Source: Paragonimus skrjabini miyazakii
Lineage: Eukaryota; Platyhelminthes; Trematoda; Plagiorchiida; Troglotrematidae
Direction: 5' to 3'
DNA: 64,000 bases
NCBI GenBank assembly: GCA_014338405.1
Contig: JTDE01000445.1
Span: forward strand, 178,794 to 242,793
A program made the position numbers and the translations under genes. The notes beneath the pieces were generated by a model. It worked only from the letters and a program-made list of their open reading frames with translations. It ran no database searches and had not been told where the DNA came from. The stretch's first letter is position 1. Each line of letters starts with the position of its first letter. Below are positions 1-14,345 of this stretch, in pieces.

Positions 1-38
1 NNNNNNNNNNNNNNNNNNNNNNNNNNNNNNNNNNNNNN
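1..38. other. Run of N at the left edge
   Basis: The first 38 bases are N, so the window begins inside or at the end of an assembly gap. Nothing can be said about this part. Confidence 0.95.
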
Positions 39-3000
39 GATCTTTGGAAATTTAATGGCGCAATAAACAGCAAACTTGTTGTTTGTTTACTACTACTCAA
101 AATATTTTAGTGAACCAGTTCGATTATATAATGATTTCCTGTATTGTACTGTGTTCGTCATAAACTCCACGACGAAAGCCATATGCGTCACGAGTCCGTT
201 GAAACAACTTTATCTGATCCTCTTCTAACTTCAAGTCTAAAACCACGAACTGTCTGTAATAGTTGGATATGTCACACAACGGTCAGTCAAGTAAATCTGT
301 AAAACATTGAGTCCACCAAATCACCGAAAGTTGACGTCAATACTTGCACGTTGAAATATTTTTCATGTGACACGTAAAAACACACCTTGGTATATGCTTT
401 GTTGTTTGAATGATCTGCAAGTTCACACAAGAGAAACCTGGTTATAGCACAGTTAAATAAATTAGTTTTGCAACACCTCTCCGCAGGATTCTTTCGGGAA
501 TAATGGTTGAAATCTCACATATATAACCAGTCATTTGTTTGTTCAAAATGATTGGATATATGAAACTAAAATTCAAACGTTTGTGTGTAACGGAAGTCCC
601 ATCTAAATGGATCAGCCTAGCTTAAAAAGAACACAATTTTGCAACACTGCTTCAGCGGGTTAACTAGATATTTGCTTAGGATCCTAAGAGCTGCTGGTGC
701 TTAAGCAGTCTAAAAGGAAGTAGAAGATATTATGAAGAAGAAGGTAACTATATGTTTAATGGTTTTAACATGGAACTATAATGCTAAATAAATTGTTCTT
801 TTACCTCTATGTTTATTTCTCTTAGAAATGACGAACGCTCGAGTAACTAAAGCCTAAAGTTCATTTGCTCCAACGTTAGCTCTGATTCAGGTCAGTAAAA
901 ATCCTGTTTGGTGCGCTTACAAAGGTTAAAGTTTTTTCCCACCGCTACCTCTCTTGGTTGGTTCCGCTTCGGTAATTTGGTACGAGTTCAAAGGTATGGT
1001 GCTATTTGCCAGCATTCTTGTCCTTAAGATATCATAACCGAACGTATTACATTTGGCTTATTACACACTTCGCCTCCAAGGCTAATCACAGCATATTCAT
1101 ATCGAGCTGAGCTAGGTGTGTTCGATGCAATCTATTCATTGTGCGGACATTTTCATCAGAAAAGACGTTTCAGTTTATCCGGCAATGTCACATGAAGACT
1201 TTTCTCTAAATAACGTACGCATTATTTGCTGCGTTGATAGAAATGCAAATCAAAGTTCGAAAGACGCATCTCAGATATTGTCACAATCATAAAGTAACAG
1301 TGGTTAGCTAACATTTGTATTACTAATGCTTGATTGATATTGACTTACACACTAAATATTATATGTCAGATAATGTTGGGAAATATATATGCTGGTTGAT
1401 AGGGAAACTGTAATACTTGACGTTATAAATTACTCTTGAACAACACATATTGAACCACATCATAGAAAAACTTAACTACACATGAAAGTGACACGATTAC
1501 AGGATAAGAATCGAGTCCCAAGTAAGTATCGAATCTGCGGTAAAAATTTTCTCAGAAACTTTCCAGCAGATTGTTCTTAAGTTGACTAATGTGAAATAAA
1601 CATTACCCTTACATGCTCAGAAAATTTGAGCGTTACTCATAAGCGAGTGTGAATAAACGTTTACGTAAGATGATTCCATTCTGAACGCTCCGAGATAGAC
1701 GATACAAATAAACCCGATGAAAGGGTAACTGAGATTCCGAATTTATTATTGGCGCTACTGATATTTTTAAGGTAAGGTAAACAACAATTTCATAAAGCGA
1801 TTAAATGGGCTGTTTAGGTTTATAGTAAAGCTGCGATCAAGAGTAAAAGAATATCAATTAAGAGACGGTATTTTTATCGCATTGGAAAGAAGCCTTAGTT
1901 TATTTCTTAACATGTAAATTCCTTTTTGCCAGTTTGAGTCGAGAACTCTTTTTCCTCAGGATTGAGCAGCGTAATTTTCAGTTAATTATGAAGAACAGTT
2001 ACTTTTGTCAAAAAATGCACATCAAAGAAAATGTAAAATTTTCTTCTGTAGATAAATGGATTAACCATAAAACGATTCATCAGCAGTGATTGTTGAAAAA
2101 AACTGTGTAGTTTCACAAAAAAACTTGAAAAGATCCAGTCGGTTATATTATAATGCTTTATAATGTCATAGAAATTCACAAAGAACGTTCTAATCTTTAA
2201 AATACGTAACACATCATTTGTCGCCATCAAGGTTTGCAGGCTTATTGAGAAAACTGAATCCTTAAAACCGAATGCCAAACCGGCTTTTAAAACTGACGAT
2301 CAGATGTTAAGCACTACAATATATTGTAAGTATTGTTACTACTTGCTACTTTACGCAATCACGAGAAAAATATTTCTAGTCGTTTTGTGGCTTTATTAGT
2401 ACATAAACTAACCGCTCACATAGGAAAAGGTACGTGTTTTGGTGACCGCTGTACATCCCGTATTCTCAAATAAATCAGTACCCGAAGTGAGTAGAATGTT
2501 ATTCAAACAGTTACGTAAATAGTGACTATAAGAGAAAATTTTATCTATTTTGCATGATATTCGTTGGAAGAGAATCAGAGAAAATTACTCCTTAGGATTT
2601 TATCGAATTCAATTCAGCTTAGCAAAGTCTAGTCAGGGCACAATCTTTTAGAGCCTCCACAGAACTTGTCAGTCCTGCAATGCAAACTGATCCATTTAAT
2701 TAAACTGTGGATGGCTTTGAACCATGTAACCGTTACTGACTGTGAGCCAAGTCAGGAATCAGCACGCCGGTTTCCACTGAAACTTCAGTGGAGTTCCTGG
2801 TTTGCGTCATAAATGGCTTTGAAACTTTCCAGGGGAATGTGAAGATCTCATTGTGTTACAAAGTAATTGGGCTTAAAACTGTGCATTTTGTTCCGATTAC
2901 AAATATAAGACATGTAGCTAATTTTCGATTGTTTTAAGTAGTCGTTTGATTATAAAGATATGTGCATATAGTGCTGAACAATTTTCGCGGACTGGAGACT

Positions 3001-4660
3001 AAGCACGTAATATTGAAAGTAATGTATTTCCAGGTTCCTTAAGCGAACTCAGTTATATAAATTTTAGTGACAAGTCCCGCTGTCCAGCACCGTAGAAATA
3101 TGTTCAGCAGTGCTTCAAAACTGTTAGATATGACACCGAAGTATCAAGCATGAGGTGAGCATCAAACTAAAATAACTTCCATGTGTCCTCGACTCAGAAT
3201 CTATAAGCAACGCTAGTCCAAATTACCATCTGCGAACGGGATAACAAGTGCTTCTACCTCTTTGGGACTCATCATTATCGCCTTAACCGAGAACTGAATC
3301 CCAGACCCTCATTTATTAGTATATAGGCGTTATGCTTATTTGTGCCGAACAAAAGTTTGTGAGCTATTTTTATGGTTATTTACTCTCCATTTTTTGATTG
3401 ACTGAAGTCGTCCCGGGATGTAGAAGAAGAAGACCAAGTTAAATGGTTACTAAACCCTGTTTGTTGATCGATTTCAACTTGCAAAGAAAAGAATAATAAC
3501 TAAGTGGAAGAGATGTAATATTAGGTGAAATCAAAATTGCCTATTTATCTCGACAACAAATTCGTTGTGCGTTGCAAGAAACTTGGATGGTATTTTTTTC
3601 TTAAAAATTACCAACGTAGAAACAAAAATAATTTGGTGTTTTCCGATTATGAAGGGGTTGGAATCAAAAGATGCGGAGATGTGCGCGTCGATCCAGGTAC
3701 TTCTTCCTGACGTGACTGCGCGCACATCTACTCATTAATTACCTGCTCACAGTTTAAACATAATCGATTGATACCATTGAAATCTTCAATATTGTGGGAA
3801 CCCGTCATACACAGCCACCTGGCCGTAACACAGCCGTACATAACGAACTAAGGCGGTCAATTTTTGTGAGCGCATTAAGTAAGGTACTCAGTACAATCAC
3901 AAGGTGAGCATTTTTATCAATTTCTCAAAAAATAACGAAATGTTTATCGCCTCCTGATTAACCTTGCATGTCCACTTAATATCATGCGTGAGTTCGGTTA
4001 ACTTGTCTATAACTTGAAAGGTTTAACTTGGTCGGCTGAGAAACACCTTCCACCGTTTTGGACATTCTTGAATATTTCAGTCAATAAAGCATTTGTTACA
4101 GTGCCGATCTAAATGTCTACCAAAGCATACATTGACTCACGCATCTGCACACACGCCTCTGCCAACGCACGTGTTGCTGTAACCGAACTTCATCTGAGAC
4201 ATCGTCAGACAGTTACAATATATGTATAAGTAGCACTTTGGCAGTTAACCATGCTTCCAGGGTTTATACGTTCATGCCGTTCTGTAGTCGGATATATGGG
4301 TATAGAAGTCTAGTAAAAGTTTAGGAAGTAAAGTTGATATTGAAACTCAGTTATACTTCAGTTTGTAAAAAAATAACATTCGCTCTAAAAGTATGGGCTG
4401 CTCACACTTCCACTCATAAGTCGGGTTTACAAACAGTCATAACGCGTGTACAATGATAATGCACAAGGTTACCGTTCTTAAAATTTTACGTTCGTTGCAA
4501 ATTAGTTAGTGTTTGAATAAACGGGACATCCCTTTTTGTTGTCGTCTTAAATTAACTGGACGTAATATTTTGCCCCTGTGTTCTCCACATGAATCGGTGT
4601 ATACATTGTCGTCAGAACGTTTCAAATTACGTTTACGCACCATTAAAAAAATTGACCCTT
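39..4660. other. Intergenic, no gene recognised
   Basis: I see AT-rich sequence with only short random-looking ORFs. One small perfect inverted repeat (3677-3687 with 3719-3729, 11 bp arms, 31-base loop) overlaps the end of a 61-codon ORF and looks incidental. No mobile-element motif was recognised. Confidence 0.5.
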
Positions 4661-4667
4661 ATGGAAA

Positions 4668-5036
4668 ATGATGAGGCACTCATTAGCCTGTGTTTATCAC
4701 ATCCATAATCAAGATTTTGGCACACCACTTAACAACAGCCAAAATGGTGGGTTGGTTCGTGTAGCTTCTGGTATGTGTATGACCTTAACTCATTCACTTT
4801 TAGACAAGAAAAAGTTAAATGCCGGTGATAAAAGCGGATTTCTAGTTTCAGCTGTACTTTCATCTTTTTCAAAAACTGGAGTATCAACCGTCTTGTCAAC
4901 AGCCGATGTTGACAGTATTAAAGAAGATCAAATGATTACCATTCAACCTTATGATTCTTCTTTGAGCCATTTTTCTTTTACGACAAAAATGTCCGTTTGG
5001 TGGGATTTTTGTGTGCTTGATATGAAAGCAGATTGA
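4668..5036 (+). CDS. Hypothetical 122-residue ORF, function unknown
   Basis: This open frame runs from ATG to TGA and looks more like coding sequence than the surrounding short ORFs. From about residue 45 it is soluble and rich in Lys, Asp and Ser (for example KKKLNAGDKSGF and STADVDSIKEDQM), and the end has two Trp residues in MSVWWDFCVLD. I see no signal peptide, membrane segment or family motif, and I do not recognise it. It could be a single exon of a larger gene, because no promoter, splice partner or clear polyadenylation signal is evident nearby, or it could be a fragment of an unrecognised mobile element. A chance ORF of this length in 64 kb is possible. Confidence 0.3.
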   Translation: MMRHSLACVYHIHNQDFGTPLNNSQNGGLVRVASGMCMTLTHSLLDKKKLNAGDKSGFLVSAVLSSFSKTGVSTVLSTADVDSIKEDQMITIQPYDSSLSHFSFTTKMSVWWDFCVLDMKAD

Positions 5037-8000
5037 GGATAAGAAGTAATACAACTTTAAATAAGCTTTGGTCCCACTCTAGCTACCAGGGCAAGTCACG
5101 TAACTTAGTTGGTCACTTCACTAACTAATATAATCTCATCATTGTAACTTGTAATGTTATAGTCCAGTTGTTTACAACAGTTGGAAGGATGCAGGTTGTA
5201 GGTGATAACTTATGGCAGCTGTGACGTTGAGAAAACATCTTGTTGCTGACCAAGTGCAAGGTTTAGAATAAGACTGCGCTACAAGTTTTATCACCCAATA
5301 TAAAATTTCAATTTATTGGCACTGAAGATTGAGCGAAATTTCCATTCATCGACCGCCACTGTTTCCGGTAATTAGACTGTATGAAGTAACCCGAATACCA
5401 AATCACCGCAACACAAGAAACGGTGAGGCGTGTTATCTTTTACGCTTGGGTTTTGTGCTTCGTAGGCCACCGAAGCGATTTTTGCACGTCTCTCTATCGT
5501 CTGCAGACATCCTTAGGCAACTAAGTCTGAAGTTAGTACATATGATAAAATTCTAGGCTTCAACCTGAGCAAGACTCGGCGGTACTGCCGGTTATTATGG
5601 AGACTTCATACATACCCGAAGCCTTGCCTTAACAAACAACATGCTAACATAATTGAAGTGACTGTTTCCTTCTTAAACATTCCCAGCTCATTATGGTTAC
5701 CATCAAATTACGCTCTGTTTAACTGTCGGATTCGGCGTCAACTTCAGATGTACTTTGCAATTGTAAAGAGAAGTAATGACAATAAAAATTCATGACAAAG
5801 TTTCTGCATCAGGTGATCACCCACCTTTTGCTGTTCTTGATTGAGTACACAGCGCTGGTGTGTCCTCGTCAACCCATGTGAAACAAACACGAAATTTTAA
5901 AATGATAGGCGATAAAATAAAAAAACACCGCCAAGTTTATTAACAATTACGAGAAGTAGAGACGTACCAGTTATCATATTAGAACCTCACAGTGCCTTTT
6001 CTTTAAAATAGTCGCATCGATCACTATTTTTGGTCTGATTGTATAGGGTGCTCCAGACAATTTGTCCAGTCAAACGTGGTTGGGAGAAACGTGTAAGCCA
6101 GTGCGAAAATCGATAAATCGGAAGACCATTTTCAGTTAGAAAGATTCTCTTGAGCGTTCGTTAACGAGAAGCAAATGTTCGTTTGTAAAATTCCGGCGAT
6201 TACACAATTTCTTGCACCAACAGCTCCCCATAAACTATTACATTTCACCGCAATTTGAAAACAGATCGAAGTTACCTTTCCCAAATTACACTGTATACAT
6301 GACTTGTCTGCAGATGATATCCCGATTGCAAACCAGCTGTATCGAATATCTCAGACCCAGTGGAGTGCATAGATAAGCGCAAATGCTGAAACCACTTTGT
6401 AGATTTGTGCGGGAGATCTGTCTGTTTGACAATCTTAAATGGCACCATAATTTTGCAGGATAAAGTGGTGTGAGTTCTGTGTCTAATGATCAAAATTCAC
6501 CTAAAGGGTACTGCTGGCTTTTTGGTTTTAACCACTAATCGGATGTATGTACCCAGTGGAATTTGACCACACACCCTACACACTGAAATGTAGACGCTGA
6601 AATTTGCGATTAACACCTCATTTGAGAATTAGTTGGAATGTGACTGTTTTCTCTAGGTTTTATTTACTGTATAGCGCATTGACCAGTTCTACATGACGGA
6701 CCTCAGAAGAAGAAACGCAGACAGATTTTGGCGAAGAAATGACAGTTGCACAGAGAACCCAAAAATAAAACTTCAGTTTATCTTCCCAAGATGATGCACT
6801 AACATGCTCAAAATTGTGTTCACATAAATTTTGTGAAACAATTTAATGTAAGAAGACTGCAAGGCCAACTGTCAGTGAACTTATGTGGTCCGTGACCCAA
6901 ATAGAGTCTTTTAAACTGCTGAAAAACTTGAATATTTTACAGCTAGCTTTTGAACATACCATTCCTAAAGTCGATTAATATGAAACCGAATATATATCTC
7001 TTGTTCGCTGCTCAGGTTGTTTGAAATAATTGTAAAATGACTTACAATATGTGAAGTGGTCCAATGTATTTTATTCTCATTCCTACACATTTTCTATTTC
7101 TATCAGAACTCAGCAAATTTGGTAGCTTGTAACCGTTACATAATCACTCTAAACTAACCCAAAAATATTACTTGGAAAATAATTATGCCATCCATTGAGC
7201 GTCAGTAATACGGCCAAGAAATGTTTTTTTCCACGACAAATCAAAAATTCTTAGTACCACCCAGACTTGGTACGCTAGACGGCAGTTGCATTAACGTTTA
7301 GTTCCGCTGCAATAAACTTTGCTCAATTTGCTGAGAAAATCTTGCGATACGGAGGCAAATTTCAGCCAAGAAAACATGATAATTCCAGAATTTTGAAAGT
7401 TCCAGTATTATGTACGGTAAAATTTTCCCTTCTGTTTTTGGTACTTTCTTCAATAACAGCTCTCAGAAACTGTTTGAACAAAAATGCCGTTGCATACATT
7501 GTGTCCAGACTTGGCCTCTGATAAACTCTTAGTTTCTGATGTCAATCCACTGCACTTTACAATAAAAAATTACCCGGCTTTCTTACAAATTAGTTGGAGC
7601 CGCCATCAACAAAGTAGATAAAAATGATTTCGGTCTTATGGGTCACAATTGTTAAAAATTAGTCTGAATATACCAATTTATGCTCGAAATAAACCATTCA
7701 CCACAATTAAGGTGGACGATTTTTCTCCTTTCAAGCAAATTTACATGATTGTGTAATACATTCGCAGTTGGAGCTTCGTTCGATTTATTCATTTTCCTTC
7801 ACATTTTCCGAAAATACTATCCACACTCCAAAAGTACTGATTGATGAATTTAAGAGAATTGCAAACTTTTGAATACATACTCATCTTCTTTCATAGCCGT
7901 TTCCTTGTTCTGCATGCATTGTGTTTACCTGAACTGACTTCTTCATGCACCACAGAGAAGCATGTGATTCTGTAGATACGGTCACAGTTTACAAATGTGC

Positions 8001-11000
8001 AAACGAAATATATGATTCCGCAAATCACCGATTTCTCTTCTGTTTACATTAGTAAGATTGATACATTCTTCGTAACTTATCTCTTGTGCATAGATATAAT
8101 TGTTACCTATGCTACCTTCCTAAGCGAAGTTAAAAGTTCTTTAAAAGTCTCAAAAAATACTCAACTTTTGTACGACTTTTGCAAGTGTTCCCGAAAATTA
8201 CACAAACATGCAGATTCAGCTGAAACTAGGGCAGACTGTGAAAAAGAGCTAAGAACACTCGTATGTGACCTTCCACGTAACTTTTAAATTCATGTTGTAA
8301 TCTCTGGATTCTTGGTGCATACTGACTAATTTTGTTATTCGAAATGTAAAACTCGTTTACAAGTTCATACTAAACCAAAGTGTTGTGTAAAATTTAAGGT
8401 GTCTATTTTCGTTAAATATCTTGCATAGCCATTGGCAAATCGTGTTTGGCCTCATTACTGGCATTGCGAATCGTTACGATAAGCTGCCTGTCATTGGAAC
8501 AACTTTTCTGGTGGTGTTACTCCCAAATATGATGATGACATAGACGAACAACTAGAGAAAGTAATTGCTTTAAACTTGTTTATACGGTGATTGATGTGCA
8601 CACCCAAATTTTAGCTGCCTAACCTATCCGCTTACTTTCGATGTCTAATCTAAAACTTTTCAATATGTTAAAGAGTTTGATGCAACGTAAATCTGTTGAG
8701 ATTATTCACAACCACAATGTAAATAGTAGCAACTTTGGCAAGTATACGTATTGCAAAATTGAATGACATGGTAGAAATACAAAAGTTTTTCATGATGAAA
8801 AGTTTGTAAGTTTATTTAAACATCACGGCTGCTGTTGACCGTTAATAGGAAAAAACGCGTGACGATAAAGCCAAACATGACCGGAACTTCTGAAGTCATA
8901 CGTTGCAACATTTTATGTAATATTTAACGTACCAACTAACTAGTTTACATTACATAAGACGGTTGATATCTAACTGTTAGCTTTCGCTAACTGTTGTACA
9001 TCTTTCTCTCGAATGGAAAAATTAAGCACAACAGCTGGGGAATATAATATATGCCCTACTGTATTCGCAGTATTCCTGACCTTGCGGTCTAGTGAATGTG
9101 TACGAATTAACGGTTGTCAATGTCCTAAAAACCTGACGGTTATTCATTGTTTATGGTTTACGTTCCCCATCGTGCATAGTGCTGATGTAAGATGAGAGTG
9201 TTAAAGTAGGTAGCCTTTGCATTAGCTGTGATAACGGAGAACAGTTCTGTGCAAACTCTGTTGGAAAGAATGTTCATAAATCTTTAAAATATATTAATCA
9301 ACTCGCTTATGTACCCTGATCGTAGCTAATATGAGTTAGGTCAGACCAAAACATGTATATTAGTTGCATCATACCAAACACTACTTCTGAGGCAAGTAGT
9401 ATATAGAACGCTTGAGCTGGCGGTCACTAAAACATGCAACATGGTGGTGCTTGAAATTCTTGCAAGCAACCATTCCCTGGTTTGTGAAAAATTGCTTACA
9501 TAACAGTGATGGATGCTTCGGAATAACATGAAATATCAGTGAAAGTTACCTAATGACACACTTCATTGGATTTCTCCATACAAACTTGAGACATTTACCT
9601 CATTGCCTTGTCAGAAACGCATAAGGTTTGAGAGGGGTACTGCCAGGACTAGGGACAAAAAGTGAGAACATGAAGGTTTGGTCTTACCTTCTTGCATGTG
9701 AAATGTCAGTGAGTGTTAGCCAAAGTCAACAGCCACTGGTGTGAGCGACGTTAAACTGCGCTTGAATAAAGTGATCTACACTGTTAAAACTCACACACGG
9801 TCCACGGAAATTTCATTTATTTTTTGGCCGAAAATGCCTTTTATGTGAAAGCTTTTCAGACCTTTTAATCTTTTACAGATCCAGCACAACATACATTCCC
9901 CAACTGTTTTGGGCAAAGAAGGTAAACCACTGGTTAGGATGAACCGCGGCATGCGTTTAGTGCTACAAACCAGCTTGAGCAAACTGTTCATTAACACAAT
10001 CAGCAAATCATATTAAACTAATTTGTACTTAGCGTTGGTTATCAAAGCCTTAGTTAGCACCATCCTCATTCCACGAGAAAAACAGTTTGGTCAAGCACGA
10101 TAGGACTTACTAGCTTAGATCCGCTTAAGTACAAATTGCAGATCTTCACCATATCCACTGTTTGACTTTTGTATGATTTATACGTCAAATATAAAAGTTT
10201 AGAAAGTTTAAAGGCTGGCTAGTCGAAACAGATAAGAAAACATGAATATCTTGCCGTCCGAACAACATAAGAGTAAGATTACCATGAAAAACTCATGAAG
10301 CTGCGAACAATTGGCTTTCACTGGTAGACAGTTGAAGTTCAAATCCTTAAAACGATAGCAAAATATCCAATAATCCATGATAAATTGATTTACTTCCTCA
10401 TATTGTTGTTACCATCGGCAACGTTCTTCTGGTGCACTGTATCTTCTGAGTTTTTCTCGCCTATCCGGTCGATGATTCAAAGTACCAAAACGATTTTACA
10501 TGACTCAATACAAAGACCCAAAAAAGTGACTAAGATCTGGGTACCGCATTAAAATTTAGAGGACAGGTAAACGTATAGTTTGCTTAGATGAATCATAGAA
10601 TGCAACCAAAACAGCCCTAATAAAACGCGAAAAACAGTACTCAACTACAGGAGTGGTAAGTTACTGTTAAATGTCCATTACAAGCCATATTACGTAACCA
10701 GTATTTGCAAAACACAAAGAGATGGCAATTCCGACTGCGAATAGACGGCTATCATGCCAACAGGAAATAATAGTTTGCTATCTCTTGTTCATGTATTTAG
10801 TGCTAGAGAGCTGGGTACAGATCTATTTAAGCTCAAAACTATTCTGTAACAGTGACCGGAGATTTTTACATTGTAACTTCCGGGAGCATTGACGCCGCCA
10901 CGTACTGAGGTTTAAGTCTACGCAGCATGTAAGTTGTTTGCATTAACGTGCACAACCAGCTGGTCCTAGTTTCATGGACCTTCCAGGTCAACTTTATAAT

Positions 11001-14000
11001 GCGAGTCCCATGATTATGAAACTGCAGGTGATTGAGTTGTTGGGATATGCGTGTTCAATAACACTTTCGCAGTAGTGAAACAGTAGCTGAGCTTATCAAC
11101 AGCAGACTAAAGAAAGTTTGGGTGAGAGCCTTAAGTAGACGTGGACCAACAGGGCAGGTTATTGAGGTGTCCCCGTTTAGAAGCAGTTTTGCCAATCAAT
11201 AAACGAAGATAATTAATTAGCAAAAGAATTGAAATACAACCACTGTGAAAATGTCGCTAAAGTAAGTTTAGCCTCTCGAAAGTTCACTTGCAGTAATTTG
11301 AGGCCTAGAGTAATTGATTAGGGTAATACAGTTTTAATGTAAATCACAGGACACTCTGTTTGAGGCATATCACGCTTGAATGATTTTTGTACGTTCACAG
11401 AACATAAAACTAAGTAAATGGTAGTTCCAGTGCTAAAATATTTTCATGTATTCATTTTTAGTTTGGTCCTGAGTCGATATAAATTAGTGCTGAACTGGAC
11501 GTCCCGCTAATTCCTAATCTCTGGAGTCGAATACTTATCAAATGACATTTGTTCATCCTTGGACAGTCCCTCAGTGGTAAATTCTAAACTGAAACATTGA
11601 ATCGCACATCAGCAAACAGCAAATGACTTCGGACCGGCTATTTTATAGTTCGGTTTCAAATATTTCACTAAAACTTCCCGTATACGTTACACGTGTTTTT
11701 CTCGATGCTTGATCATTCAGCATAATATGCCGATTACGTAATCGTCACAACAAGTTTTATCTGAAACTCACCCAGTTATATTCATCCTGTATGAGAAAAG
11801 GACGGCAAGAACAACCTCGTTCGAATTTCATTATTATTCATTAGTTCATTTCTACTTTCATAATAACCACATTGCATTGCAGTAATAATTACCGTTACCC
11901 ACGAGATTGAGAAGCCATACTTTTCTTTGGCTCTGGAGACTTATATTGTTAGGCTGCGTACGTCAAAACTGCAGATTAGCTGACTTCATTTAATCAAAAG
12001 CATGTTCACGTAACTGAAACATACACGTATATTGCAAGTGTGTGAGACTCACATCTTGGTTCCTGTGACAGCATTGCAGACTACAAATTATCGAATTTCT
12101 TCATTATAATAAACAAATGAATACGGCTACTAAGCTAAAACGACGTTGGCTAATTTAACTATTGAATAAGCTTAGGTCGTGCATTTATCTCTGTAGAAGC
12201 CATCATCAGAAGTTATGGAATGCTGTTTGTAACCGTGTTTGCCATTTCAATGTTGCATTGCGTGGCAGTACAATTTGGTAAATGACCTTCCGTCAAGGCT
12301 ACCGAAATAGGTTAATTGGTTTGAGTACAAGTACTGAGGACAAAAAATTGTATAGTGATTGTAGGGTTATTTATTTTGTCTACTCTCATGACTCACGAAC
12401 TTGTTTCGTTTAAATAAAATAAACAAGGATTAACAAAAAGAATAGTGCACTGCTATAATAAGTTGATGGTATCTCATCTCTGCATAGTGAATAAGTACTC
12501 AGTCAAGATAGTTTTTATGGATAGGGAAACACAATTTTCAGACCCGTGGATTTAAACCAGGCCTTATTTACCCTTCTTTGGGATTAATGGTCTTCAAAGG
12601 TTAGAAAAACCATTGTTTATCTGTTTCGCTATTCTTCACAACTATGGTGTGATAATGAAAATTGTCCATGTCTAGTACATTAACTCATTCTGTCAGCGCG
12701 CTTGTACTGCCAGTATGGGTGCACATAACCCAACCCATTTTTTCTCTTCTGCCTAGCGAGATATCAAAAGTAAGTTTATCATTTTTTTAAATACCGAACA
12801 CACTGTTGGAAAACAGTCCTAAGATATCATTAACGTAATTGGAATCCATCCACAAGGGGAATTTAATACTCTTCACTATGAGTCGGATCTACATAAGCCG
12901 GAGATGACACTGATAAACGTATTGAGAATAACACAACAGCAAGTTGTGATACCCCACGTTTCAACCACCTCGGATGACTTTTCTCAGGAGTGGTTGGAAA
13001 GTAGAACATTATAAGTTGTTCATAACGTCGTGTTACTCTCAGCCCATTTATCAATAACATGTTAAGCACAACGCCTACAATGTCTGACGTCAGTTGTGGT
13101 AAACGTGGCACAGAGATCTTATAAATGGAGATGACACTTTCTAAATTATAAATTGAATCGGCTAAGTTGGACGCAAATTTTTTACATTGTGGAGACAACG
13201 TTATGGAAGTTCACAAAAAATAACTGATCTAAAGAAAGATTGTGTGCAAACATCAATGCAGAATCAATTTGCATGTTCATGTTTTTGAACTATGCTACAA
13301 AACAAACCCGTTCCTGTGAAAGAATTTCCCCGCTATCCTTTACATTTTTTCCAAACTTCTTAAGAAGTAGAATATTTCAATCTCCCGGCAAAACAAACGG
13401 ATCTAGAATGTAAACCCAAACTTTAATTTGATGTGTGTCATTGACATTTAGCCGCTATTTTAATGAATATTTTTCAAAAGCCCAATGTCCAGGAAATCAG
13501 AGGTAAGGTGCTTGTATGCATAAAATAATCATTTATACCGCTATGTACACTTTTGAGAAGAAGCTTGCGTAATATGAGTTTACTATGAGCATTTTTAATT
13601 TACATCTATTTATCATCCATATACACTACAAGTCCATTTAGATTTTTAACCGGTTGAATCCATGTTACTTTGTTTTTCTGATTTACAACCAACATGTAAG
13701 CGTATGGGATCGCCGGATAAAAGCCATTCGAAAAATTTAGATTACGAGCTAAATTGATTAGGAATAACCAAATTAGACAAAAAACAAGAAAGAAACAGTT
13801 CGAAGAATCTTAGCTGTAACGTGAAAGTGATAGCTACTATGAGGTCCTCGTCATCAGACCTTTTGAAATGACGAGAGATAATCTGACGTCTAACGACCAA
13901 TCTCTCAGTAAAGTGTGAGATGCAATTTCGATTACTCCGAAAATCAGGGGAGAAATTGCAATGACTTCAAAATTTTTATTAAGTCTGGACAGTGAACTGT

Positions 14001-14164
14001 GTAGGTAGTTTGGATTGAATCTCGGATATATAAATTAGTTCAGGTTGAAAACCATCAACATTCTATCACAATCGTTGAATTCAGATAAGCCTTTCGGTTG
14101 GCCCACTTCAAGCAAAGTTATGGTTTAGCGTTTAGATATGATTGGTTGGTCACGCATAGTTTGA
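5037..14164. other. Intergenic, no gene recognised
   Basis: About 9 kb of AT-rich DNA. The longest ORFs (7997-8287 plus, 96 codons; 12863-13198 minus, 111 codons) contain no motif I can recognise and no convincing splice context. No SINE, LINE or Penelope-like piece was identified here by eye, though diverged ones could be missed. Confidence 0.45.
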
Positions 14165-14345
14165 AGTTAACAGAGTTGTGGTTAACACGTTAATATCATG
14201 AACGCAAGATTTAGAATGCAAATTTCGGCTTGGACAAGAATATCCACCACTGATGAACTCTAGTAAGAGCGAAACACGGGTGCAGTGCTTCCTCATGAAG
14301 TGGGTCGGCCGAAAGGCTTGTCTGCCACTTTTGTTAACGATTTTA
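14165..14345 (+). repeat. SINE copy 1 (tRNA-derived, with hammerhead motif)
   Basis: This matches the other copies in the window through the tRNA-like segment (GGTTAACACG then ATCATGAACGC), the hammerhead core and the start of the tail. Its ends are approximate. The core is CTGATGA (14250-14256), stem II ACTC/GAGC around a TAGTAA loop, then GAAAC (14271-14275). At the position where other copies have the cleavage triplet GTC, this copy has GTG (14280-14282), which is not a permitted NUH site, so this ribozyme is probably inactive. Confidence 0.6.

Noticed and set aside
3677..3729. 11-bp hairpin as a regulatory structure
   Set aside because: Isolated, with no gene or repeat context to support a role.
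12863..13198. 111-codon minus ORF as a gene
   Set aside because: No motif, no splice context, and unremarkable composition.
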